DNA of 64,000 bases from Brevundimonas halotolerans (GTDB lineage Bacteria; Pseudomonadota; Alphaproteobacteria; Caulobacterales; Caulobacteraceae): positions 124,001 through 188,000 of the forward strand of contig NZ_QTTA01000010.1 of the NCBI RefSeq assembly GCF_003730275.1. The letters are read 5' to 3'. The notes under the pieces are model-generated. The model was not told the DNA's origin and ran no database searches. It worked only from the letters and a program-made list of their open reading frames with translations. The position numbers and the translations under genes are program-made. Shown piece by piece: positions 1-9,655 of this stretch (position 1 is the first letter of the stretch; the number at the start of each line of letters is the position of its first letter).

Positions 1-30
1 CAGATTGTTGCGCAGCAGGGCCTCGATCAC
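1..30 (-). CDS. Possible start of a further gene of the nar operon (partial)
   Basis: A GTG at 30..28 overlaps the hemerythrin stop codon by the common GTGA arrangement. It opens a frame (V/M-I-E-A-L-L-R-N-N-L) that runs off the left edge. Tight overlap is the rule in this operon, so another co-transcribed gene is likely, but ten codons are too few to name it. Confidence 0.3.
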   Translation of the reverse strand, partial: MIEALLRNNL

Positions 31-587
31 GACGTCGCTTCCTCGCCTTGGGGATCCAGCAGGAGGCCGCGGCGCGCGGCCAGCCGGATACTCAGCGACC
101 TCAGATCCGCGGCAGTCAGACGAAGACGGGCGATCGGAAGGACGACGGCGTTCTCAAGAGCGATATGGCGGCGCTCATGCAGGGCGAAGTCCGTGAAAAC
201 GCGTCGGCTTTCGCGATCCTGACCGGGCGCACGACCATCGGCCAAGGCACGCTCGAGCGAGTCTATGAGGGCGCGGGCCCTGTTCAGGTCATCATGGTGC
301 TGGGCTGACAGCGCGCCGAGGACGGAGTCCAGTTCATCGGCGGCTTGGCACCGCCGACGCAGGAGCGGAAACAGGTCATCCTCCTCGTCGATGACGTGCA
401 GCGGCATGTCGTGGCGCAAGAAGGTGAGGATCTCGTGAGCTTCGTCGGTCAGCAGGACGGTCGCGGTGCCCACCCGCTCGATCAAATGGCACAGCTGCCG
501 GTGGCGGTAGTGCTCGGCGAACAGCCAGTTCAGCGGCTCATGCACCAACTCCGGAGGCAGCGGCTCTATCAGGGGGACCTGGTTCAT
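27..587 (-). CDS. Hemerythrin HHE-domain protein
   Basis: A 186-residue cytoplasmic four-helix protein of the hemerythrin/HHE family. The likely di-iron ligands are visible in order: H26, H64 with E68, H97, then H137, H141 and E145 in the segment HERRHIALE. Family members bind O2 or NO or repair iron centres. This one starts 30 bp after the porin gene, at the end of the nar operon, so a role in coping with oxygen or NO during nitrate respiration is reasonable but inferred. It lacks the N-terminal ScdA domain of Ric, which the window encodes separately at 23821. No signal peptide or membrane segment is seen. Confidence 0.85.
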   Translation of the reverse strand: MNQVPLIEPLPPELVHEPLNWLFAEHYRHRQLCHLIERVGTATVLLTDEAHEILTFLRHDMPLHVIDEEDDLFPLLRRRCQAADELDSVLGALSAQHHDDLNRARALIDSLERALADGRAPGQDRESRRVFTDFALHERRHIALENAVVLPIARLRLTAADLRSLSIRLAARRGLLLDPQGEEATS

Positions 588-617
588 CGATCATGCGCTC
601 CGTGCCGCCGCATCCAC

Positions 618-1844
618 CTAGAACCGGTAATCGAATGCGACCCAGACCTTGTCGCGGTCCGGGAACGCGGCCAGGGCGCCGTCGAAATGCGCACCCTTGA
701 ACTCGACCGCCCAGTGGTCGTCGAGCACCAACCGGGCGGACAGATCCAGTTCGCTGCCGTAGCGAGCGGAGCCTTCAACTTCATGCAACTCCCGCCACGC
801 GGCCGTCAGGACGCCGCTGCGCCCGATGGGCGGATGGGCGACTGCGTAGCTGACCGTGGCAGAGACGTCGCGCAAACCGTCCCTCGGCGTCGTCAGGAAC
901 ACGTCAGCCCAACCCTGGAAGGCATGCAGGGTCGCCAATGGGGTCTGGAATGCCTGGCTTCCGTTGCCGTCCAGGTGCTCGAGCGCCAATGTCCCTGTGA
1001 CGGGACCGCGCTTCAGTCCCGCCGAGACCAGGACATAGTCAAGGTCGAACCGGGCCGGATTGGCTCCGTACTCCGATTGCCGGGCGTATTCCACGGCGTA
1101 TAGAGCCGACCAGCCGGACGAGAGGGGACGACTTCCCTCCAGTCGCGCACCCCACGTCGCCGAGGACTGGGCCGGAGCGTTGTCGAAATCCAGCAGATAG
1201 CCATAGGCCGTTACCTTGCCTGCCGGGCTCGCGGTCTCGACATTGATCAGGTGACTGTCCGAGCGCCATTCGCCCACGGGGCTGTCGTCGCCGAAGACCC
1301 TGTGAACCCGATCGACCCAGGCCCAGGTGACAGTGAGCGGCTCAAATGCCCGGGTCGTCACCTTGATCGCGTCAAAGGTCTGTTCGTTCTGGCGGAAGCC
1401 AACATTGCCCACGAAGCGAGCATTTCCCAGCACAATGCGCTGTCGCCCGAGCACCACTTCGGTGTCCGGCAGGCCGGTCCAGGTCACCTGCAGCCGGTTC
1501 AGCTCGAACGCTTCGGGGTCGGCCACCACAGGATAGGTCGAGGGGCCGTGGATAGTGTCATTGTAGTCAGCAACCAGGGCGACAACGGCCTCCCCCTCCA
1601 TCAGAAAGCGGAAGCCGGACCGCTTCGGGCTCTCCCAGCCGAGGCGGGCGCGCAGGGTGGCTGCCGTGGCGTCATCGAATCCGTCCTGCCGAACGCCTTC
1701 GTAACGCAGGCGACTTTCGAACAGGAACCCACCCGCCGGTGACGGGGCGGCGACCGGGGGCAAGGCCGAAGACTGTGCATAGGCCGGGGATGAGGCCGCG
1801 CCCACCAATAGGGCCAGCAAGGCAGCGCGGCGAAAGGACGACAT
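618..1844 (-). CDS. Outer-membrane porin, alginate-export-like family
   Basis: 408 residues with a clear signal peptide (about residues 1-23, cleavage after AYA). The rest alternates polar and aromatic residues as in a beta barrel and ends in Phe (..FDYRF), the usual outer-membrane sorting signal. The overall pattern resembles the alginate-export (AlgE-like) porin family, though the substrate cannot be read from sequence. The start ATG lies one base from the stop of the upstream isomerase gene, so it is translated as part of the nar operon. That position suggests a channel for nitrate/nitrite or another anion; this is inference. Confidence 0.75.
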   Translation of the reverse strand: MSSFRRAALLALLVGAASSPAYAQSSALPPVAAPSPAGGFLFESRLRYEGVRQDGFDDATAATLRARLGWESPKRSGFRFLMEGEAVVALVADYNDTIHGPSTYPVVADPEAFELNRLQVTWTGLPDTEVVLGRQRIVLGNARFVGNVGFRQNEQTFDAIKVTTRAFEPLTVTWAWVDRVHRVFGDDSPVGEWRSDSHLINVETASPAGKVTAYGYLLDFDNAPAQSSATWGARLEGSRPLSSGWSALYAVEYARQSEYGANPARFDLDYVLVSAGLKRGPVTGTLALEHLDGNGSQAFQTPLATLHAFQGWADVFLTTPRDGLRDVSATVSYAVAHPPIGRSGVLTAAWRELHEVEGSARYGSELDLSARLVLDDHWAVEFKGAHFDGALAAFPDRDKVWVAFDYRF

Positions 1845-1845
1845 G

Positions 1846-2958
1846 TCAGTGTCTCCGGATCAGGGTGAAGGTCTTCGTCGGCGCGACCAGTTTCGATTTC
1901 AGGATCGCCCTGACGCAGGCCAGAGCCGGGTCGTCCGAGCCTTGGGCTGCCGAAATCAGGCGCGTCCAGCCCTGGTCGTCGGCGCTCTGGATGAAGCCGG
2001 CAATTTCGTTCTGGACGAACTCGGCCAGACTGACGCCCGCCGCAGCAGCGGTCTGCCGGGCCTGCGCGGCCAAGGCAGGTTCAGCTTCGTCGAGCCAGAC
2101 TTCCAGACGGGCAGCCACGGCAGACTGGTCGCGTAGCAGGTCACCCAGGGACAGGGCGCCGGCCGCAAGCCTGCCGTCTTCCGTGACGCTTAGAGCGACG
2201 CCGCAATCGCGGGCCTCGGCCGCCAGGCCGGAGACGTAGCGGGCCGCAGCCGCGGTCCAGGCCCGGCTCTCCAGATGCAGGGCGATGCGAGGCAGGACAT
2301 GTTCGAAAGGCAGCCGGCGGCCTTCGATCCGGCGCTCAAGGCGTAGCACATGCCAACCGAAACGGGATCGTACCGGCTCGGAGGCGGTTTCCCCGTCCTG
2401 TAGCTGGCCGAGCCCGGCCTCGACCTCGACGGCGAGATCGCCCGGCGAGAGCTGCCCCAAGGAGCCGCCGACGCCCTTGGACGGGCAGTCCGAAAGGGCC
2501 TTGGCCATCTCGGAAAAGCTGTGCGGATCAGCTGCCAGCTTTGTGATGGCGGCCTCGGCCGAGCTGCGCGCCGCCGTCCACGCGGCTTCAGTCTGGTCCT
2601 TGGGCGCGAACAGGATGTGGGACGCCTGGGTCAGCGGCGGCGTGCGGAACCGCTCTGGTGAGCTGTCGTAGACCCTCCGGCATTCGGCCTCGCCGGGGCG
2701 CTCCACCTCGATTTCCGCCTCAAGTACAGCCCTGACCAGGGCTTCTTCCGACGTTTCCTCGCGGCCGTCCTCGTCTATCTCCGGCCGCGGCGTCAGACCG
2801 AGCTGGTCGGCCCGGTCCAGCAGCAAGGCCTTGATGGCGAGGGCATGTGCGGCCGCCATTCGTGCAGCTTCGGGGGTCGCGGCGGGATGGTTCTGGGCCT
2901 CTTCGGCGACCAGACGTTCCGGGAGTGCAACCCCATCGATGACCATGACGGCGCTCAT
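1846..2958 (-). CDS. PpiC-type (parvulin) peptidyl-prolyl isomerase, nar-associated
   Basis: 370 residues. The parvulin domain lies roughly at residues 110-210, with the characteristic segments QASHILF, FSEMAKALSDCPS, GGSLGQL and FGWHVLRLERR. There is no signal peptide, so it should act in the cytoplasm, unlike SurA/PpiD. An isomerase of this kind follows narI in several proteobacterial nar operons (Pseudomonas aeruginosa is the familiar case), where it is thought to help fold or assemble the nitrate reductase. The start ATG overlaps the narI stop by 4 bp (ATGA), which indicates translational coupling. Confidence 0.85.
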   Translation of the reverse strand: MSAVMVIDGVALPERLVAEEAQNHPAATPEAARMAAAHALAIKALLLDRADQLGLTPRPEIDEDGREETSEEALVRAVLEAEIEVERPGEAECRRVYDSSPERFRTPPLTQASHILFAPKDQTEAAWTAARSSAEAAITKLAADPHSFSEMAKALSDCPSKGVGGSLGQLSPGDLAVEVEAGLGQLQDGETASEPVRSRFGWHVLRLERRIEGRRLPFEHVLPRIALHLESRAWTAAAARYVSGLAAEARDCGVALSVTEDGRLAAGALSLGDLLRDQSAVAARLEVWLDEAEPALAAQARQTAAAAGVSLAEFVQNEIAGFIQSADDQGWTRLISAAQGSDDPALACVRAILKSKLVAPTKTFTLIRRH

Positions 2959-3674
2959 CGCGGCAGATCCCCGGAGCGACGAGAGACTGGCATCTGACGC
3001 TTGCTGCGAACAAGCTGCCAGCCGCGGCGGTTCAGGTACCAGACCGGTGCGGAGAGCATGTGAACCAGCCGTGTGAACGGAAAGATCAGCAGGATGGTCA
3101 AGCCGAGGGTCAGGTGCGCCTTGAAGATCCAGTGAACGTCAGCGACGAAGCTGGCGCTCTGGGGGTTGAGGGTGAAGATCCCCTGGGCCCAGGACATGAA
3201 TTTGATCATCTCGTGGCCATCGCGGTGGCCGAGGGAGAGAGGAATGGTGGCGAGCCCGATGCAGAGCTGGGTCAGCAGGATCGCCAGGATCGCGGTGTCG
3301 CCGAAGCTGGACGTCTGGCGTATCCGGGCGTCAAAGAGGCGTCGGTGAAGCAGCAGAAGACCTCCCACGAGGCAGAAGGCCCCGGCGAGGCCGCCGGCGA
3401 CGATCGCCAGCATCTGTTTGAAGCCGTGGCTGACCCCCAGAAAGTCCCACACGGCGATCGGCGTCAGCAGGCCCACGAAATGCCCGGCGAAAATGGCAAG
3501 GATGCCCACGTGAAAGAGGATGGAACCCAGAACGAGCTGCTTGCGCCGGAGAAGTTGGGATGAGCCCGTGCGCCATGTGTACTGCTCGCGGTCGAAGCGC
3601 AGGACCGATCCGATCACCAGGACCGCAAGGGCTATGTAGGGGTAGACGCCGAAGGCGATGAAATTCAGGTCCAT
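2955..3674 (-). CDS. narI: Respiratory nitrate reductase gamma subunit (cytochrome b)
   Basis: 239 residues, starting MDLNFIAFG. An open frame extends further upstream, but that would overlap narJ and add a non-hydrophobic tail, so this ATG, 11 bp after the narJ stop, is preferred. NarI is the membrane anchor that oxidises quinol and passes electrons to NarH. About five membrane helices are visible. Candidate haem-ligating histidines stand in SILFHVGI, AGHFVG, DVHWIFKAH and RLVHML, as in Escherichia coli NarI. The length agrees with the family (about 225-245). Confidence 0.95.
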   Translation of the reverse strand: MDLNFIAFGVYPYIALAVLVIGSVLRFDREQYTWRTGSSQLLRRKQLVLGSILFHVGILAIFAGHFVGLLTPIAVWDFLGVSHGFKQMLAIVAGGLAGAFCLVGGLLLLHRRLFDARIRQTSSFGDTAILAILLTQLCIGLATIPLSLGHRDGHEMIKFMSWAQGIFTLNPQSASFVADVHWIFKAHLTLGLTILLIFPFTRLVHMLSAPVWYLNRRGWQLVRSKRQMPVSRRSGDLPR

Positions 3675-3685
3675 AGTCTCGATCC

Positions 3686-4396
3686 TCAGGCAGCCGCGCC
3701 GGCGCGGCGGCTTTTGTCGGGGGCAGGGGCAGCATTCATGGCGGACAGCATGGAGTCGGCCTTCGGACACCCTTCGTCGGAGGGGCCGAACGTGACGGCG
3801 GTCTCTTCCCAGGCCTTGTCGAGCGCCTCCAGGTCGTCGGGGTCGTCGTCCGGCTCCTGCATCAGGGCAGCGACAGCATCCGAGTCCGGCACGGCTCCGG
3901 TCATGGCTGTAAGCGCGCCGAACACGGCCCGGTAGGGGCTCTCACGCTTGTGGAGCCGCTCGGTCAGGGCGGCGAGGACATGCGCCCCTTCGCCCAGCAG
4001 TGAGGCCGCCTCGTCGTTGGGCAGGGTGGACAGGAAATCCAGGAATACCGGCAGATGATCCGGCAGCTCGTTGGCCGTCAGTTCCAGCCCGTAAGAGCGG
4101 TAGAGCTCGACGAGGGCTGCCATCGCCTGTCCGCGGTCCCGGCTTTCGCCGTGAATGTGTTCGTACAGGTTGAGCGACAGGGATCGGGTCCGGTCGAACA
4201 GATGAACAAAGCCCTCCTGGAGGTCGAAGAGGTCCTCGTGTTCCAGCTTGCGGGCCAGCTTCTCCAGAGCTCCGACGATCGGCGCGGGGATCATGCCCTC
4301 CGAGCGGATGGTCGCCATGATTGACGACGCGGACGCCTGGATGTCCGCAGTCGGATAGCTGAGAAGAAGCGCAAGTGCGCGATAGGTCAAAGCCAT
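3686..4396 (-). CDS. narJ: Nitrate reductase molybdenum-cofactor assembly chaperone
   Basis: 236 residues, all-helical, of the NarJ/TorD family. NarJ binds apo-NarG in the cytoplasm and allows cofactor insertion; it is not part of the final enzyme. The N-terminal segment MALTYRALALLLSYP and the region LPDHLPVFLDFLS are typical. The gene lies 2 bp after narH and 11 bp before narI, the canonical narGHJI order. Confidence 0.95.
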   Translation of the reverse strand: MALTYRALALLLSYPTADIQASASSIMATIRSEGMIPAPIVGALEKLARKLEHEDLFDLQEGFVHLFDRTRSLSLNLYEHIHGESRDRGQAMAALVELYRSYGLELTANELPDHLPVFLDFLSTLPNDEAASLLGEGAHVLAALTERLHKRESPYRAVFGALTAMTGAVPDSDAVAALMQEPDDDPDDLEALDKAWEETAVTFGPSDEGCPKADSMLSAMNAAPAPDKSRRAGAAA

Positions 4397-4398
4397 GG

Positions 4399-5925
4399 TC
4401 AGGCCACCTCTGCTGTCGGTTTGGCGCGAGAGCGTTTGTCAGGGCCGAACAAGCCCAATTCGGTGCGTCCGCCGGAACAACCATTGCCAAAGGTGAAGCC
4501 GCAGTTCCCTCGCAGATCGTAGGCGTCCTCAACCGTCTCCCGGTGAGTGGAGGGGATCACGAATCGATCCTCGTAATCGGCGATGGCCATGATCCGGTAC
4601 ATGTCGTCGATCTGGGCTGCGGTGAGACCTACGGTGTCCGCCAGTCCGTGATCGATGCGGCCATCGACCGTTCTGGCGCGCATATAGGCCCGCATCGCCA
4701 GCATTCGCCGCAGCCCGAGCGTCACGGGCTCCTCGACCCCTGCGGTCAAAAGGTTGGCGAGATATCTGACGGGAATACGGAGCGAGTCGACGTCCGGCAT
4801 CTCTCCGTCCATTTCGAGGGCGCCGACGGCGGCGGCGTTCTGGATCGGCGACAGCGGCGGAACGTACCAGACCATCGGCAGGGTCCGGTATTCGGGGTGC
4901 AGCGGGAAGGCGACCTTCCAGTCGATCGCCATCTTGTACACCGGACTGCGACGTGCCCCCTCCAGCCAGGCTTCGGGCACGCCGTCGGCGCGGGCCTGGG
5001 CGATGACGGCCGGATCGTGAGGGTCAAGGAAGATGTCGAGCTGGGCCTGGTAGAGATCCTTCTCGTCCGGCGTCGAGGCAGCCGCCTCGATCCGGTCTGC
5101 GTCGTAGAGCAGCACGCCGAGATAGCGGATGCGACCCACGCAGGTCTCGGAACAGACGGTCGGTTGGCCCACTTCGATGCGCGGGAAGCAGAAGGTGCAT
5201 TTCTCGGATTTGCCCGAGTCCCAGTTGTAATAGATCTTCTTGTACGGGCAGGCCGACACACACATCCGCCAGCCCCGGCACTTGTCCTGGTCGATGAGGA
5301 CGATGCCGTCCTCCTCGCGCTTGTAGATGGCGCCGGACGGGCAGGCCGCCACGCAGGTCGGGTTGAGGCAGTGCTCGCACAGCCTCGGCAGATACATCAT
5401 GAAGGTGTTTTCGAACTGGCCGTAGATCTCGTTCTGGATGCCTTCGAAATTGGCGTCCTGGGATCGCTTGGCGAATTCGCCGCCGAGGATTTCCTCCCAG
5501 TTCGGCCCCCATTCGATCTTCTCCATCCGCTTGCCGGTGATCTGCGATCGCGGCCGGGCGGTGGGGAAGTGCTTCATCTCCGGCGCTGTCTGGAGATGCC
5601 CGTAGTCGAAGTCGAACGGCTCGTAGTAGTCGTCGATCTCGGGCAGGTCGGGGTTGGCGAAGATCTTGGCCAGGATGCGCCATTTGGCGCCCATGCGCGG
5701 CTCGATCTTGCCGTTGGCCTTGCGCCGCCAGCCGCCGTTCCACTTCTTCTGGTTCTCCCACTCCTTGGGATAGCCGATGCCCGGCTTGGTCTCGACGTTG
5801 TTGAACCAGGCGTATTCCACGCCCTTGCGGCTGGTCCAGACGTTCTTGCAGGTCACCGAACAGGTGTGACAGCCGATGCATTTGTCGAGGTTCAGCACCA
5901 TGCCGATCTGTGCGCGGACTTTCAT
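4399..5925 (-). CDS. narH: Respiratory nitrate reductase beta subunit (iron-sulfur)
   Basis: 508 residues. NarH carries four iron-sulfur clusters that relay electrons from NarI to NarG. The cysteine groups are visible: C16, C19, C22 and C26 (CIGCHTCSVTC), then CEHCLNPTCVAACP, then CRGWRMCVSACP, and finally CTFCFPRIE..CSETC. The Trp in CRGWRMC replaces a cysteine, the known signature of the [3Fe-4S] centre in this subunit. The start ATG overlaps the narG stop (ATGA). All expected motifs are intact, so the enzyme should be functional. Confidence 0.97.
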   Translation of the reverse strand: MKVRAQIGMVLNLDKCIGCHTCSVTCKNVWTSRKGVEYAWFNNVETKPGIGYPKEWENQKKWNGGWRRKANGKIEPRMGAKWRILAKIFANPDLPEIDDYYEPFDFDYGHLQTAPEMKHFPTARPRSQITGKRMEKIEWGPNWEEILGGEFAKRSQDANFEGIQNEIYGQFENTFMMYLPRLCEHCLNPTCVAACPSGAIYKREEDGIVLIDQDKCRGWRMCVSACPYKKIYYNWDSGKSEKCTFCFPRIEVGQPTVCSETCVGRIRYLGVLLYDADRIEAAASTPDEKDLYQAQLDIFLDPHDPAVIAQARADGVPEAWLEGARRSPVYKMAIDWKVAFPLHPEYRTLPMVWYVPPLSPIQNAAAVGALEMDGEMPDVDSLRIPVRYLANLLTAGVEEPVTLGLRRMLAMRAYMRARTVDGRIDHGLADTVGLTAAQIDDMYRIMAIADYEDRFVIPSTHRETVEDAYDLRGNCGFTFGNGCSGGRTELGLFGPDKRSRAKPTAEVA

Positions 5926-8900
5926 TGGCCAAACTCCTTGGACTCGAGCGGCTCATCCAGCCAGTCGACCTTCGTCATTTTGCGCAGGACGATGAACTCG
6001 TCCCGGTTGGATCCCACGGTGCCGTAGTAGTTGAAGCCGTAGGACAGCTGGGCGTAACCGCCGATCATGTGGGTCGGCTTGAGCACGGTGCGGGTCACCG
6101 AGTTGTGGATGCCGCCGCGCCGGCCGGTGATCTGCGATCCCGGCGTGTTCACGATCTTCTCCTGGGCGTGGTACATGAAGGTGGTGCCTTCACGGATCCG
6201 CTGGGAGACCACGGCCCGGGCTGTCAGGGCCCCGTTGGCGTTGAAGACCTCGATCCAGTCGTTGTCGACGATTCCGGCCTTGCGGGCGTCCGTCTCCGAT
6301 ATCCACACCACCGGGCCGCCGCGGTTGAGCGTCAGCATCAGCAGATTGTCGGAATAGGTGGAGTGGATGCCCCACTTCTGGTGCGGGGTGATGAAGTTGA
6401 GGACGATCTCGGTCTCGCCGTTGGGCTTGAGACCCTTCACGTGGGTGGTTTTTAGGTCGATCGGCGGCTTGTAGACGCACAGCGCCTCGCCAAAGGCCCG
6501 CATCCACAGGTGATCCTGATAAAGTTGCTGCCGGCCGGTGAGCGTCCGCCAGGGGATCAGCTCATGCACATTGGTGTAACCGGCGTTGTAGCACACTGTC
6601 TCGCTCTCAATGCCCGACCAGATGGGCGATGAGATGATCTTGCGAGGCTGGGCGAGAAGATCGCGGAAGCGGATCTTCTCGTCCTCCTTGGGCAGGGCCA
6701 GATGGGTGTGCTCTCGCCCGGTTTGCTTCTCGAGGGCTGCCCAGGCCTTGACTGCGACCTCGCCATTGGTCTCCGGCGCTAGCATGAGGATGGTCTCGCA
6801 GGCGTCGATCGAGCTCTCGATCCGGGGCATGCCTTCCGTCAGGCCCTGGTCGAGCACGGCGCCGTTCAGGGCGCGCAGTTCATCCACCTCATGGCCGGTG
6901 TTCCAGCCCAGGCCCTTGCCGCCATTGCCGACATTGGCAAGGAGGGGGCCCAGCGCCGTGAACTGCTTGTAGAGGTTGGGATAGTCGCGCTCAACGATGG
7001 TGATCTGAGGCATGGTCTTGCCCGGGATCGCTTCGCACTCGTCCAGATACCAGTCCTTGACCTCGATGGGCTGGGCCATCTCGCCCGGACTGTCGTGCTG
7101 GATCGGCGTCAGGACGACATCCTTCTCAACCCCCAGCACTTCGGGCGCGACGGCGGAGAATTTCTTCGCGATCGCCTTGAAGATTTCCCAGTCGGACTTC
7201 GACTCCCACGCCGGATCCACAGCCTCGGACAGCGGGTGAATGAATGGGTGCATGTCAGAGGTGTTGAGGTCGTTCTTCTCATACCATGTGGCCGTCGGCA
7301 GAACGATGTCGGAGTAGACGGCGGTCGTCGACATGCGGAAGTCGAGGGTCACCAGCAGGTCGAGTTTTCCCTCCGGTGCCTCGTCATGCCAGACCACGTC
7401 GACAGGCTTCACCTGACCGGCCTCACCCAGATCCTTGCCCTGGACGCCGTGGGAGGCACCGAGCAGGTGTTTGAGGAAATATTCGTGGCCCTTGCCGGAG
7501 GAGCCCAGCAGGTTCGAGCGCCAGATGAACATGTTGCGCGGCCAGTTGGCCGGATCATCGGGGTCCATGCAGGACAACTGGATCGAGCGGTCCTTCAGCC
7601 GGTCCACGGTGTAGGCCTTCGGGTCGACGCCGGCCCTTTCAGCGGCCTTGGCGATGTCGAGGGAGTTGGTCTTCAGCGCCGGGGTGGATGGCAGCCAGCC
7701 CATCCGTTCCGCCCTGACGTTGAAATCGATCATTGACGCCTTCCACGGCCCATCGGGCGCGGTCGGCGACAGCAGTTCGTCGATGCCCACGGTCTCGTAG
7801 CGCCACTGGTCGGAGTGGGCGTAGAAGAAGGAGGTGGAGTTCTGCTGGCGCGGCGGACGGACCCAGTCGGTGGCAAAGGCCAGGGGCGCCCAGCCCGTCT
7901 GCGGCCTCAGCTTCTCCTGGCCGACATAGTGGGCCCAGCCGCCGCCGGATTGGCCCACGCAGCCGCACATCACCAGCATGTTGATGACGCCGCGGTAATT
8001 CATGTCCATGTGGAACCAGTGGTTCATCGCCGCGCCGATGATCACCATCGACTTGCCGTTGGTCTTCTCGGCATTGGTGGCAAAGCCGCGGGCGGTGGCG
8101 ATGATCTGGTCGCGCGGGACCGAGGTAATGGCCTCGGCCCAGGCCGGGGAGTACGGCTGCAGGTCGTCGAACGACTCCGGCATGCAATCGCCGCCGAACC
8201 CTTGATCCACGCCGTAGTTGGAGAGGAACAGGTCGTAGACGCAGGCGACAAGCGCCTCACCGTCCTTCAGCTTGACGCGTCTGACCGGAACATTGCGGGT
8301 CAGGACATCGGGGTGGTCGGTGGATGCGAAGCCGTTGCTGGCGGTGTTGGCGAAATAGGGGAATCGGACGCCGGCGACCTCGTCATGCGCGTCCTTTAGG
8401 CCAAGCTTCAGCGTGGTCTCGCGCCCTTTGGCGTCGCGTTCCTCTAGGTTCCAGCGGCCGTCCTCGCCCCAGCGGAAGCCGATCGAGCCGTTGGGCACGA
8501 CGATCTCGCCGGTGGCCTCGTCGATCGCGACCGTTTTCCAGTCGGGATTGTTGGCCTGTTCAAGATCGCCGACGAAGTCCGAGGCGCGCACCAGCCGTTC
8601 CGGAACATAGCCGCCGTCCTGGGGCACCAGGCGGACCAGCATCGGCAGGTCGCTGTACTGGCGCAGGTAGTCGCGGAAGTACGGCACCTGTCTGTCGACG
8701 TGATATTCCTTGAGAATGACGTGCCCGAAGGCCATGGCGAGGGCCGCGTCGGTGCCCTGTTTGACGGGCAACCACAGGTCCGAGAATTTCGAGGCCTCGG
8801 AATAGTCGGGGCAGATGACCACCGACTTGGCGCCGCGGTAGCGGGCCTCGGTGTAGAAGTGAGCGTCCGGGGTGCGGGTCTGCGGAACGTTCGAGCCCCA

Positions 8901-9653
8901 CAGCAGCATGAAGCTGGAATTGTACCAGTCGGCGCTCTCGGCCACATCGGTCTGCTCGCCCCAGGTCTGCGGCGAGGCGGGGGGCAGGTCGCAGTACCAG
9001 TCATAGAAGGAGCCGGTGACTCCGCCCAGAAGCTGCAGGTAGCGGGCGCCGGCAGCATAGGAGATCATCGACATGGCCGGGATGGGCGAGAAGCCGAACA
9101 CGCGGTCCGGGCCCCAACGTTTGACCGTATGGGCGTTGGCTGCGGCGATGATCTCGGTGATTTCTTCCCAGTCGGCCCGCACGAAGCCGCCTGCGCCGCG
9201 CATGCTGGTGTAGGATTTGCGCGCCGCCGGATCGTTCTGGATCGAGGCCCAGGCCGCGACCGGTTCCATGGTCTCGCGTGCCTTGCGCCACACGCGCAGC
9301 AGCCGTGACCGCACCAGCGGATATTTCACCCGGTTGGCCGAATAGAGGTACCAGCTGTAGCTGGCGCCACGCGCGCAGCCCCGCGGCTCATGGTTGGGCA
9401 GGCCGGGTCGGGTCCGCGGATAGTCCGTCTGCTGGGTTTCCCAGGTGACGATCCCGCCCTTGACGTAGATCTTCCAGGAGCATGACCCCGTGCAGTTCAC
9501 GCCGTGGGTCGAACGCACGATCTTGTCGTGGCGCCAGCGGCTCCGATAGGCCTCCTCCCAGCTCCGGTCTTCGTCGTTCATGACGCCGTGGCGGTCTGAG
9601 AACAGTTCGGTCTTGCGCGTAAAAAAGGCGAGACGGTCGAGGGTATGGCTCAT
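5922..9653 (-). CDS. narG: Respiratory nitrate reductase alpha subunit (molybdenum)
   Basis: 1243 residues, the full family length. NarG reduces nitrate to nitrite at a bis-MGD molybdenum centre on the cytoplasmic side of the membrane. The FS0 cluster ligands H50, C54, C58 and C93 are present (HGVNCTGSC, then RGCARG). The Asp of YCDLPP (residue 222) is at the position of the molybdenum ligand in E. coli NarG. Conserved blocks such as WGSNVPQTRTPDAH, GCVGQSGGGWAHYVGQEK and YHAQEKIVN are intact. The gene starts 2 bp after narK2. No mobA for making bis-MGD is seen in this window. Confidence 0.98.
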   Translation of the reverse strand: MSHTLDRLAFFTRKTELFSDRHGVMNDEDRSWEEAYRSRWRHDKIVRSTHGVNCTGSCSWKIYVKGGIVTWETQQTDYPRTRPGLPNHEPRGCARGASYSWYLYSANRVKYPLVRSRLLRVWRKARETMEPVAAWASIQNDPAARKSYTSMRGAGGFVRADWEEITEIIAAANAHTVKRWGPDRVFGFSPIPAMSMISYAAGARYLQLLGGVTGSFYDWYCDLPPASPQTWGEQTDVAESADWYNSSFMLLWGSNVPQTRTPDAHFYTEARYRGAKSVVICPDYSEASKFSDLWLPVKQGTDAALAMAFGHVILKEYHVDRQVPYFRDYLRQYSDLPMLVRLVPQDGGYVPERLVRASDFVGDLEQANNPDWKTVAIDEATGEIVVPNGSIGFRWGEDGRWNLEERDAKGRETTLKLGLKDAHDEVAGVRFPYFANTASNGFASTDHPDVLTRNVPVRRVKLKDGEALVACVYDLFLSNYGVDQGFGGDCMPESFDDLQPYSPAWAEAITSVPRDQIIATARGFATNAEKTNGKSMVIIGAAMNHWFHMDMNYRGVINMLVMCGCVGQSGGGWAHYVGQEKLRPQTGWAPLAFATDWVRPPRQQNSTSFFYAHSDQWRYETVGIDELLSPTAPDGPWKASMIDFNVRAERMGWLPSTPALKTNSLDIAKAAERAGVDPKAYTVDRLKDRSIQLSCMDPDDPANWPRNMFIWRSNLLGSSGKGHEYFLKHLLGASHGVQGKDLGEAGQVKPVDVVWHDEAPEGKLDLLVTLDFRMSTTAVYSDIVLPTATWYEKNDLNTSDMHPFIHPLSEAVDPAWESKSDWEIFKAIAKKFSAVAPEVLGVEKDVVLTPIQHDSPGEMAQPIEVKDWYLDECEAIPGKTMPQITIVERDYPNLYKQFTALGPLLANVGNGGKGLGWNTGHEVDELRALNGAVLDQGLTEGMPRIESSIDACETILMLAPETNGEVAVKAWAALEKQTGREHTHLALPKEDEKIRFRDLLAQPRKIISSPIWSGIESETVCYNAGYTNVHELIPWRTLTGRQQLYQDHLWMRAFGEALCVYKPPIDLKTTHVKGLKPNGETEIVLNFITPHQKWGIHSTYSDNLLMLTLNRGGPVVWISETDARKAGIVDNDWIEVFNANGALTARAVVSQRIREGTTFMYHAQEKIVNTPGSQITGRRGGIHNSVTRTVLKPTHMIGGYAQLSYGFNYYGTVGSNRDEFIVLRKMTKVDWLDEPLESKEFGQ

Positions 9654-9655
9654 GG

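Noticed and set aside
4375-6027. Forward open frame of 550 codons across narH
   Set aside because: Shadow of narH, which shows all iron-sulfur cysteine motifs on the minus strand.
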